Part shown: in pieces, positions 50,418 to 62,385 of the stretch
Numbering within the stretch: position 1 is the first letter of the stretch
Layout: each line of letters opens with the position of its first letter
Assembly: GCF_037975245.1 (NCBI RefSeq)
Contig: NC_092572.1
Coordinates: forward strand, 16,684,269-16,748,268
Origin: Apostichopus japonicus
Lineage: Eukaryota > Echinodermata > Holothuroidea > Aspidochirotida > Stichopodidae
Direction of reading: 5' to 3'
Length of the DNA: 64,000 nt
Program-made: the position numbers and the translations under genes
Notes under the pieces: model-generated
Told to the model about the DNA's origin: nothing
Databases searched by the model: none
Seen by the model: the letters and a program-made list of their open reading frames with translations, nothing else

Positions 50418-52650
50418 AGCTGTAAGTTTTAGTTAATCCACCTAATATCTCAGTCCATACAGTGGCGCGATGGCTCGGCGCACTGTACGAGCTGATGATC
50501 GAGACTCTCTTTTGCATCCCTGGTTCGAACCCCGGGTGATGACGTCTTTTACAGCAAGTGCCTGCACGGGGAGCTGTAAGTATTAGTTAATCCACCTAAT
50601 ATCTCAGTCCATACAGTGGCGCGATGGCTCGGCGCACTGTACGAGCTGATGATCGAGACTCTCTTTTGCATCCCTGGTTCGAACCCCGGGTGATGACGTC
50701 TTTTGCCGATCTTTTACAGCAAGTGCCTGCACGGGGAGCTGTAAGTATTAGTTAATCCACCTAATATCTCAGTCCATACAGTGGCGCGATGGCTCGGCGC
50801 ACTGTACGAGCTGATGATCGAGACTCTCTTTTGCATCCCTGGTTCGAACCCCGGGTGATGACGTCTTTTGCCGATCTTTTACAGCAAGTGCCTGCACGGG
50901 GAGCTGTAAGTATTAGTTAATCCACCTAATATCTCAGTCCATACAGTGGCGCGATGGCTCGGCGCACTGTACGAGCTGATGATCGAGACTCTCTTTTGCA
51001 TCCCTGGTTCGAACCCCGGGTGATGACGTCTTTTACAGCAAGTGCCTGCACGGGGAGCTGTAAGTATTAGTTAATCCACCTAATATCTCAGTCCATACAG
51101 TGGCGCGATGGCTCGGCGCACTGTACGAGCTGATGATCGAGACTCTCTTTTGCATCCCTGGTTCGAACCCCGGGTGATGACGTCTTTTACAGCAAGTGCC
51201 TGCACGGGGAGCTGTAAGTATTAGTTAATCCACCTAATATCTCAGTCCATACAGTGGCGCGATGGCTCGGCGCACTGTACGAGCTGATGATCGAGACTCT
51301 CTTTTGCATCCCTGGTTCGAACCCCGGGTGATGACGTCTTTTCCCGATCTTTTACAGCAAGTGCCTGCACGGGGAGCTGTAAGTATTAGTTAATCCACCT
51401 AATATCTCAGTCCATACAGTGGCGCGATGGCTCGGCGCACTGTACGAGCTGATGATCGAGACTCTCTTTTGCATCCCTGGTTCGAACCCCGGGTGATGAC
51501 GTCTTTTGCCGATCTTTTACAGCAAGTGCCTGCACGGGGAGCTGTAAGTATTAGTTAATCCACCTAATATCTCAGTCCATACAGTGGCGCGATGGCTCGG
51601 CGCACTGTACGAGCTGATGATCGAGACTCTCTTTTGCATCCCTGGTTCGAACCCCGGGTGATGACGTCTTTTACAGCAAGTGCCTGCACGGGGAGCTGTA
51701 AGTATTAGTTAATCCACCTAATATCTCAGTCCATACAGTGGCGCGATGGCTCGGCGCACTGTACGAGCTGATGATCGAGACTCTCTTTTGCATCCCTGGT
51801 TCGAACCCCGGGTGATGACGTCTTTTGCCGATCTTTTACAGCAAGTGCCTGCACGGGGAGCTGTAAGTATTAGTTAATCCACCTAATATCTCAGTCCATA
51901 CAGTGGCGCGATGGCTCGGCGCACTGTACGAGCTGATGATCGAGACTCTCTTTTGCATCCCTGGTTCGAACCCCGGGTGATGACGTCTTTTACAGCAAGT
52001 GCCTGCACGGGGAGCTGTAAGTATTAGTTAATCCACCTAATATCTCAGTCCATACAGTGGCGCGATGGCTCGGCGCACTGTACGAGCTGATGATCGAGAC
52101 TCTCTTTTGCATCCCTGGTTCGAACCCCGGGTGATGACGTCTTTTGCCGATCTTTTACAGCAAGTGCCTGCACGGGGAGCTGTAAGTATTAGTTAATCCA
52201 CCTAATATCTCAGTCCATACAGTGGCGCGATGGCTCGGCGCACTGTACGAGCTGATGATCGAGACTCTCTTTTGCATCCCTGGTTCGAACCCCGGGTGAT
52301 GACGTCTTTTACAGCAAGTGCCTGCACGGGGAGCTGTAAGTATTAGTTAATCCACCTAATATCTCAGTCCATACAGTGGCGCGATGGCTCGGCGCACTGT
52401 ACGAGCTGATGATCGAGACTCTCTTTTGCATCCCTGGTTCGAACCCCGGGTGATGACGTCTTTTGCCGATCTTTTACAGCAAGTGCCTGCACGGGGAGTT
52501 GTAAGTATTAGTTAATCCACCTAATATCTCAGTCCATACAGTGGCGCGATGGCTCGGCGCACTGTACGAGCTGATGATCGAGACTCTCTTTTGCATCCCT
52601 GGTTCGAACCCCGGGTGATGACGTCTTTTACAGCAAGTGCCTGCACGGGG
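50418..52650 (+). repeat. Higher-order block, copy 1 of 3 (14 monomers, 2233 bp)
   Basis: The order is S* G G S S C G S G S G S G S, where S* has GTAAGTTTTAG (change at 50428) and C is the CCCGATC monomer at 51210. The identical order, length and both markers recur at 57766 and 60153. The match extends upstream by six monomers to 49472. Confidence 0.9.
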
Positions 52651-53310
52651 AGCTGTAAGTATTAGTTAATCCACCTAATATCTCAGTCCATACAGTGGCG
52701 CGATGGCTCGGCGCACTGTACGAGCTGATGATCGAGACTCTCTTTTGCATCCCTGGTTCGAACCCCGGGTGATGACGTCTTTTGCCGATCTTTTACAGCA
52801 AGTGCCTGCACGGGGAGCTGTAAGTATTAGTTAATCCACCTAATATCTCAGTCCATACAGTGGCGCGATGGCTCGGCGCACTGTACGAGCTGATGATCGA
52901 GACTCTCTTTTGCATCCCTGGTTCGAACCCCGGGTGATGACGTCTTTTGCCGATCTTTTACAGCAAGTGCCTGCACGGGGAGCTGTAAGTATTAGTTAAT
53001 CCACCTAATATCTCAGTCCATACAGTGGCGCGATGGCTCGGCGCACTGTACGAGCTGATGATCGAGACTCTCTTTTGCATCCCTGGTTCGAACCCCGGGT
53101 GATGACGTCTTTTGCCGATCTTTTACAGCAAGTGCCTGCACGGGGAGCTGTAAGTATTAGTTAATCCACCTAATATCTCAGTCCATACAGTGGCGCGATG
53201 GCTCGGCGCACTGTACGAGCTGATGATCGAGACTCTCTTTTGCATCCCTGGTTCGAACCCCGGGTGATGACGTCTTTTGCCGATCTTTTACAGCAAGTGC
53301 CTGCACGGGG

Positions 53311-56300
53311 AGCTGTAAGTATTAGTTAATCCACCTAATATCTCAGTCCATACAGTGGCGCGATGGCTCGGCGCACTGTACGAGCTGATGATCGAGACTC
53401 TCTTTTGCATCCCTGGTTCGAACCCCGGGTGATGACGTCTTTTACAGCAAGTGCCTGCACGGGGAGCTGTAAGTATTAGTTAATCCACCTAATATCTCAG
53501 TCCATACAGTGGCGCGATGGCTCGGCGCACTGTACGAGCTGATGATCGAGACTCTCTTTTGCATCCCTGGTTCGAACCCCGGGTGATGACGTCTTTTGCC
53601 GATCTTTTACAGCAAGTGCCTGCACGGGGAGCTGTAAGTATTAGTTAATCCACCTAATATCTCAGTCCATACAGTGGCGCGATGGCTCGGCGCACTGTAC
53701 GAGCTGATGATCGAGACTCTCTTTTGCATCCCTGGTTCGAACCCCGGGTGATGACGTCTTTTACAGCAAGTGCCTGCACGGGGAGCTGTAAGTATTAGTT
53801 AATCCACCTAATATCTCAGTCCATACAGTGGCGCGATGGCTCGGCGCACTGTACGAGCTGATGATCGAGACTCTCTTTTGCATCCCTGGTTCGAACCCCG
53901 GGTGATGACGTCTTTTGCCGATCTTTTACAGCAAGTGCCTGCACGGGGAGCTGTAAGTATTAGTTAATCCACCTAATATCTCAGTCCATACAGTGGCGCG
54001 ATGGCTCGGCGCACTGTACGAGCTGATGATCGAGACTCTCTTTTGCATCCCTGGTTCGAACCCCGGGTGATGACGTCTTTTACAGCAAGTGCCTGCACGG
54101 GGAGCTGTAAGTATTAGTTAATCCACCTAATATCTCAGTCCATACAGTGGCGCGATGGCTCGGCGCACTGTACGAGCTGATGATCGAGACTCTCTTTTGC
54201 ATCCCTGGTTCGAACCCCGGGTGATGACGTCTTTTGCCGATCTTTTACAGCAAGTGCCTGCACGGGGAGCTGTAAGTATTAGTTAATCCACCTAATATCT
54301 CAGTCCATACAGTGGCGCGATGGCTCGGCGCACTGTACGAGCTGATGATCGAGACTCTCTTTTGCATCCCTGGTTCGAACCCCGGGTGATGACGTCTTTT
54401 ACAGCAAGTGCCTGCACGGGGAGCTGTAAGTATTAGTTAATCCACCTAATATCTCAGTCCATACAGTGGCGCGATGGCTCGGCGCACTGTACGAGCTGAT
54501 GATCGAGACTCTCTTTTGCATCCCTGGTTCGAACCCCGGGTGATGACGTCTTTTGCCGATCTTTTACAGCAAGTGCCTGCACGGGGAGCTGTAAGTATTA
54601 GTTAATCCACCTAATATCTCAGTCCATACAGTGGCGCGATGGCTCGGCGCACTGTACGAGCTGATGATCGAGACTCTCTTTTGCATCCCTGGTTCGAACC
54701 CCGGGTGATGACGTCTTTTACAGCAAGTGCCTGCACGGGGAGCTGTAAGTATTAGTTAATCCACCTAATATCTCAGTCCATACAGTGGCGCGATGGCTCG
54801 GCGCACTGTACGAGCTGATGATCGAGACTCTCTTTTGCATCCCTGGTTCGAACCCCGGGTGATGACGTCTTTTGCCGATCTTTTACAGCAAGTGCCTGCA
54901 CGGGGAGCTGTAAGTATTAGTTAATCCACCTAATATCTCAGTCCATACAGTGGCGCGATGGCTCGGCGCACTGTACGAGCTGATGATCGAGACTCTCTTT
55001 TGCATCCCTGGTTCGAACCCCGGGTGATGACGTCTTTTACAGCAAGTGCCTGCACGGGGAGCTGTAAGTATTAGTTAATCCACCTAATATCTCAGTCCAT
55101 ACAGTGGCGCGATGGCTCGGCGCACTGTACGAGCTGATGATCGAGACTCTCTTTTGCATCCCTGGTTCGAACCCCGGGTGATGACGTCTTTTGCCGATCT
55201 TTTACAGCAAGTGCCTGCACGGGGAGCTGTAAGTATTAGTTAATCCACCTAATATCTCAGTCCATACAGTGGCGCGATGGCTCGGCGCACTGTACGAGCT
55301 GATGATCGAGACTCTCTTTTGCATCCCTGGTTCGAACCCCGGGTGATGACGTCTTTTACAGCAAGTGCCTGCACGGGGAGCTGTAAGTATTAGTTAATCC
55401 ACCTAATATCTCAGTCCATACAGTGGCGCGATGGCTCGGCGCACTGTACGAGCTGATGATCGAGACTCTCTTTTGCATCCCTGGTTCGAACCCCGGGTGA
55501 TGACGTCTTTTGCCGATCTTTTACAGCAAGTGCCTGCACGGGGAGCTGTAAGTATTAGTTAATCCACCTAATATCTCAGTCCATACAGTGGCGCGATGGC
55601 TCGGCGCACTGTACGAGCTGATGATCGAGACTCTCTTTTGCATCCCTGGTTCGAACCCCGGGTGATGACGTCTTTTACAGCAAGTGCCTGCACGGGGAGC
55701 TGTAAGTATTAGTTAATCCACCTAATATCTCAGTCCATACAGTGGCGCGATGGCTCGGCGCACTGTACGAGCTGATGATCGAGACTCTCTTTTGCATCCC
55801 TGGTTCGAACCCCGGGTGATGACGTCTTTTGCCGATCTTTTACAGCAAGTGCCTGCACGGGGAGCTGTAAGTATTAGTTAATCCACCTAATATCTCAGTC
55901 CATACAGTGGCGCGATGGCTCGGCGCACTGTACGAGCTGATGATCGAGACTCTCTTTTGCATCCCTGGTTCGAACCCCGGGTGATGACGTCTTTTACAGC
56001 AAGTGCCTGCACGGGGAGCTGTAAGTATTAGTTAATCCACCTAATATCTCAGTCCATACAGTGGCGCGATGGCTCGGCGCACTGTACGAGCTGATGATCG
56101 AGACTCTCTTTTGCATCCCTGGTTCGAACCCCGGGTGATGACGTCTTTTGCCGATCTTTTACAGCAAGTGCCTGCACGGGGAGCTGTAAGTATTAGTTAA
56201 TCCACCTAATATCTCAGTCCATACAGTGGCGCGATGGCTCGGCGCACTGTACGAGCTGATGATCGAGACTCTCTTTTGCATCCCTGGTTCGAACCCCGGG

Positions 56301-57611
56301 TGATGACGTCTTTTACAGCAAGTGCCTGCACGGGGAGCTGTAAGTATTAGTTAATCCACCTAATATCTCAGTCCATACAGTGGCGCGATGGCTCGGCGCA
56401 CTGTACGAGCTGATGATCGAGACTCTCTTTTGCATCCCTGGTTCGAACCCCGGGTGATGACGTCTTTTGCCGATCTTTTACAGCAAGTGCCTGCACGGGG
56501 AGCTGTAAGTATTAGTTAATCCACCTAATATCTCAGTCCATACAGTGGCGCGATGGCTCGGCGCACTGTACGAGCTGATGATCGAGACTCTCTTTTGCAT
56601 CCCTGGTTCGAATCCCGGGTGATGACGTCTTTTACAGCAAGTGCCTGCACGGGGAGCTGTAAGTATTAGTTAATCCACCTAATATCTCAGTCCATACAGT
56701 GGCGCGATGGCTCGGCGCACTGTACGAGCTGATGATCGAGACTCTCTTTTGCATCCCTGGTTCGAACCCCGGGTGATGACGTCTTTTGCCGATCTTTTAC
56801 AGCAAGTGCCTGCACGGGGAGCTGTAAGTATTAGTTAATCCACCTAATATCTCAGTCCATACAGTGGCGCGATGGCTCGGCGCACTGTACGAGCTGATGA
56901 TCGAGACTCTCTTTTGCATCCCTGGTTCGAACCCCGGGTGATGACGTCTTTTACAGCAAGTGCCTGCACGGGGAGCTGTAAGTATTAGTTAATCCACCTA
57001 ATATCTCAGTCCATACAGTGGCGCGATGGCTCGGCGCACTGTACGAGCTGATGATCGAGACTCTCTTTTGCATCCCTGGTTCGAACCCCGGGTGATGACG
57101 TCTTTTGCCGATCTTTTACAGCAAGTGCCTGCACGGGGAGCTGTAAGTATTAGTTAATCCACCTAATATCTCAGTCCATACAGTGGCGCGATGGCTCGGC
57201 GCACTGTACGAGCTGATGATCGAGACTCTCTTTTGCATCCCTGGTTCGAACCCCGGGTGATGACGTCTTTTACAGCAAGTGCCTGCACGGGGAGCTGTAA
57301 GTATTAGTTAATCCACCTAATATCTCAGTCCATACAGTGGCGCGATGGCTCGGCGCACTGTACGAGCTGATGATCGAGACTCTCTTTTGCATCCCTGGTT
57401 CGAACCCCGGGTGATGACGTCTTTTGCCGATCTTTTACAGCAAGTGCCTGCACGGGGAGCTGTAAGTATTAGTTAATCCACCTAATATCTCAGTCCATAC
57501 AGTGGCGCGATGGCTCGGCGCACTGTACGAGCTGATGATCGAGACTCTCTTTTGCATCCCTGGTTCGAACCCCGGGTGATGACGTCTTTTACAGCAAGTG
57601 CCTGCACGGGG
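53311..57611 (+). repeat. Strict S-L dimer array (13 x 319 bp plus one S)
   Basis: Twenty-seven successive monomers alternate short and G-type long without a break, making thirteen 319-bp dimers (4147 bp) and a last short copy. The only substitution I noticed is GAATCCCGGG near 56613. This is the most regular and least diverged part of the window and is probably the youngest. Confidence 0.9.
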
Positions 57612-57765
57612 AGCTGTAAGTATTAGTTAATCCACCTAATATCTCAGTCCATACAGTGGCGCGATGGCTCGGCGCACTGTACGAGCTGATGATCGAGACT
57701 CTCTTTTGCATCCCTGGTTCGAACCCCGGGTGATGACGTCTTTTACAGCAAGTGCCTGCACGGGG

Positions 57766-59998
57766 AGCTGTAAGTTTTAGTTAATCCACCTAATATCTCA
57801 GTCCATACAGTGGCGCGATGGCTCGGCGCACTGTACGAGCTGATGATCGAGACTCTCTTTTGCATCCCTGGTTCGAACCCCGGGTGATGACGTCTTTTAC
57901 AGCAAGTGCCTGCACGGGGAGCTGTAAGTATTAGTTAATCCACCTAATATCTCAGTCCATACAGTGGCGCGATGGCTCGGCGCACTGTACGAGCTGATGA
58001 TCGAGACTCTCTTTTGCATCCCTGGTTCGAACCCCGGGTGATGACGTCTTTTGCCGATCTTTTACAGCAAGTGCCTGCACGGGGAGCTGTAAGTATTAGT
58101 TAATCCACCTAATATCTCAGTCCATACAGTGGCGCGATGGCTCGGCGCACTGTACGAGCTGATGATCGAGACTCTCTTTTGCATCCCTGGTTCGAACCCC
58201 GGGTGATGACGTCTTTTGCCGATCTTTTACAGCAAGTGCCTGCACGGGGAGCTGTAAGTATTAGTTAATCCACCTAATATCTCAGTCCATACAGTGGCGC
58301 GATGGCTCGGCGCACTGTACGAGCTGATGATCGAGACTCTCTTTTGCATCCCTGGTTCGAACCCCGGGTGATGACGTCTTTTACAGCAAGTGCCTGCACG
58401 GGGAGCTGTAAGTATTAGTTAATCCACCTAATATCTCAGTCCATACAGTGGCGCGATGGCTCGGCGCACTGTACGAGCTGATGATCGAGACTCTCTTTTG
58501 CATCCCTGGTTCGAACCCCGGGTGATGACGTCTTTTACAGCAAGTGCCTGCACGGGGAGCTGTAAGTATTAGTTAATCCACCTAATATCTCAGTCCATAC
58601 AGTGGCGCGATGGCTCGGCGCACTGTACGAGCTGATGATCGAGACTCTCTTTTGCATCCCTGGTTCGAACCCCGGGTGATGACGTCTTTTCCCGATCTTT
58701 TACAGCAAGTGCCTGCACGGGGAGCTGTAAGTATTAGTTAATCCACCTAATATCTCAGTCCATACAGTGGCGCGATGGCTCGGCGCACTGTACGAGCTGA
58801 TGATCGAGACTCTCTTTTGCATCCCTGGTTCGAACCCCGGGTGATGACGTCTTTTGCCGATCTTTTACAGCAAGTGCCTGCACGGGGAGCTGTAAGTATT
58901 AGTTAATCCACCTAATATCTCAGTCCATACAGTGGCGCGATGGCTCGGCGCACTGTACGAGCTGATGATCGAGACTCTCTTTTGCATCCCTGGTTCGAAC
59001 CCCGGGTGATGACGTCTTTTACAGCAAGTGCCTGCACGGGGAGCTGTAAGTATTAGTTAATCCACCTAATATCTCAGTCCATACAGTGGCGCGATGGCTC
59101 GGCGCACTGTACGAGCTGATGATCGAGACTCTCTTTTGCATCCCTGGTTCGAACCCCGGGTGATGACGTCTTTTGCCGATCTTTTACAGCAAGTGCCTGC
59201 ACGGGGAGCTGTAAGTATTAGTTAATCCACCTAATATCTCAGTCCATACAGTGGCGCGATGGCTCGGCGCACTGTACGAGCTGATGATCGAGACTCTCTT
59301 TTGCATCCCTGGTTCGAACCCCGGGTGATGACGTCTTTTACAGCAAGTGCCTGCACGGGGAGCTGTAAGTATTAGTTAATCCACCTAATATCTCAGTCCA
59401 TACAGTGGCGCGATGGCTCGGCGCACTGTACGAGCTGATGATCGAGACTCTCTTTTGCATCCCTGGTTCGAACCCCGGGTGATGACGTCTTTTGCCGATC
59501 TTTTACAGCAAGTGCCTGCACGGGGAGCTGTAAGTATTAGTTAATCCACCTAATATCTCAGTCCATACAGTGGCGCGATGGCTCGGCGCACTGTACGAGC
59601 TGATGATCGAGACTCTCTTTTGCATCCCTGGTTCGAACCCCGGGTGATGACGTCTTTTACAGCAAGTGCCTGCACGGGGAGCTGTAAGTATTAGTTAATC
59701 CACCTAATATCTCAGTCCATACAGTGGCGCGATGGCTCGGCGCACTGTACGAGCTGATGATCGAGACTCTCTTTTGCATCCCTGGTTCGAACCCCGGGTG
59801 ATGACGTCTTTTGCCGATCTTTTACAGCAAGTGCCTGCACGGGGAGCTGTAAGTATTAGTTAATCCACCTAATATCTCAGTCCATACAGTGGCGCGATGG
59901 CTCGGCGCACTGTACGAGCTGATGATCGAGACTCTCTTTTGCATCCCTGGTTCGAACCCCGGGTGATGACGTCTTTTACAGCAAGTGCCTGCACGGGG
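57766..59998 (+). repeat. Higher-order block, copy 2 of 3
   Basis: It has the same 14-monomer order and the same markers, with S* changed at 57776 and C at 58558. It lies 7348 bp from copy 1. One short monomer (59999-60152) separates it from copy 3, so copies 2 and 3 form a tandem 15-monomer unit of 2387 bp. Confidence 0.9.
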
Positions 59999-60152
59999 AG
60001 CTGTAAGTATTAGTTAATCCACCTAATATCTCAGTCCATACAGTGGCGCGATGGCTCGGCGCACTGTACGAGCTGATGATCGAGACTCTCTTTTGCATCC
60101 CTGGTTCGAACCCCGGGTGATGACGTCTTTTACAGCAAGTGCCTGCACGGGG

Positions 60153-62385
60153 AGCTGTAAGTTTTAGTTAATCCACCTAATATCTCAGTCCATACAGTGG
60201 CGCGATGGCTCGGCGCACTGTACGAGCTGATGATCGAGACTCTCTTTTGCATCCCTGGTTCGAACCCCGGGTGATGACGTCTTTTACAGCAAGTGCCTGC
60301 ACGGGGAGCTGTAAGTATTAGTTAATCCACCTAATATCTCAGTCCATACAGTGGCGCGATGGCTCGGCGCACTGTACGAGCTGATGATCGAGACTCTCTT
60401 TTGCATCCCTGGTTCGAACCCCGGGTGATGACGTCTTTTGCCGATCTTTTACAGCAAGTGCCTGCACGGGGAGCTGTAAGTATTAGTTAATCCACCTAAT
60501 ATCTCAGTCCATACAGTGGCGCGATGGCTCGGCGCACTGTACGAGCTGATGATCGAGACTCTCTTTTGCATCCCTGGTTCGAACCCCGGGTGATGACGTC
60601 TTTTGCCGATCTTTTACAGCAAGTGCCTGCACGGGGAGCTGTAAGTATTAGTTAATCCACCTAATATCTCAGTCCATACAGTGGCGCGATGGCTCGGCGC
60701 ACTGTACGAGCTGATGATCGAGACTCTCTTTTGCATCCCTGGTTCGAACCCCGGGTGATGACGTCTTTTACAGCAAGTGCCTGCACGGGGAGCTGTAAGT
60801 ATTAGTTAATCCACCTAATATCTCAGTCCATACAGTGGCGCGATGGCTCGGCGCACTGTACGAGCTGATGATCGAGACTCTCTTTTGCATCCCTGGTTCG
60901 AACCCCGGGTGATGACGTCTTTTACAGCAAGTGCCTGCACGGGGAGCTGTAAGTATTAGTTAATCCACCTAATATCTCAGTCCATACAGTGGCGCGATGG
61001 CTCGGCGCACTGTACGAGCTGATGATCGAGACTCTCTTTTGCATCCCTGGTTCGAACCCCGGGTGATGACGTCTTTTCCCGATCTTTTACAGCAAGTGCC
61101 TGCACGGGGAGCTGTAAGTATTAGTTAATCCACCTAATATCTCAGTCCATACAGTGGCGCGATGGCTCGGCGCACTGTACGAGCTGATGATCGAGACTCT
61201 CTTTTGCATCCCTGGTTCGAACCCCGGGTGATGACGTCTTTTGCCGATCTTTTACAGCAAGTGCCTGCACGGGGAGCTGTAAGTATTAGTTAATCCACCT
61301 AATATCTCAGTCCATACAGTGGCGCGATGGCTCGGCGCACTGTACGAGCTGATGATCGAGACTCTCTTTTGCATCCCTGGTTCGAACCCCGGGTGATGAC
61401 GTCTTTTACAGCAAGTGCCTGCACGGGGAGCTGTAAGTATTAGTTAATCCACCTAATATCTCAGTCCATACAGTGGCGCGATGGCTCGGCGCACTGTACG
61501 AGCTGATGATCGAGACTCTCTTTTGCATCCCTGGTTCGAACCCCGGGTGATGACGTCTTTTGCCGATCTTTTACAGCAAGTGCCTGCACGGGGAGCTGTA
61601 AGTATTAGTTAATCCACCTAATATCTCAGTCCATACAGTGGCGCGATGGCTCGGCGCACTGTACGAGCTGATGATCGAGACTCTCTTTTGCATCCCTGGT
61701 TCGAACCCCGGGTGATGACGTCTTTTACAGCAAGTGCCTGCACGGGGAGCTGTAAGTATTAGTTAATCCACCTAATATCTCAGTCCATACAGTGGCGCGA
61801 TGGCTCGGCGCACTGTACGAGCTGATGATCGAGACTCTCTTTTGCATCCCTGGTTCGAACCCCGGGTGATGACGTCTTTTGCCGATCTTTTACAGCAAGT
61901 GCCTGCACGGGGAGCTGTAAGTATTAGTTAATCCACCTAATATCTCAGTCCATACAGTGGCGCGATGGCTCGGCGCACTGTACGAGCTGATGATCGAGAC
62001 TCTCTTTTGCATCCCTGGTTCGAACCCCGGGTGATGACGTCTTTTACAGCAAGTGCCTGCACGGGGAGCTGTAAGTATTAGTTAATCCACCTAATATCTC
62101 AGTCCATACAGTGGCGCGATGGCTCGGCGCACTGTACGAGCTGATGATCGAGACTCTCTTTTGCATCCCTGGTTCGAACCCCGGGTGATGACGTCTTTTG
62201 CCGATCTTTTACAGCAAGTGCCTGCACGGGGAGCTGTAAGTATTAGTTAATCCACCTAATATCTCAGTCCATACAGTGGCGCGATGGCTCGGCGCACTGT
62301 ACGAGCTGATGATCGAGACTCTCTTTTGCATCCCTGGTTCGAACCCCGGGTGATGACGTCTTTTACAGCAAGTGCCTGCACGGGG
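60153..62385 (+). repeat. Higher-order block, copy 3 of 3
   Basis: It has the same 14-monomer order and markers, with S* changed at 60163 and C at 60945. The match to copy 1 runs on for three further long monomers, giving 17 monomers and 2728 bp (60153-62880 against 50418-53145), so copies 1 and 3 are more alike downstream than either is to copy 2. Confidence 0.9.
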
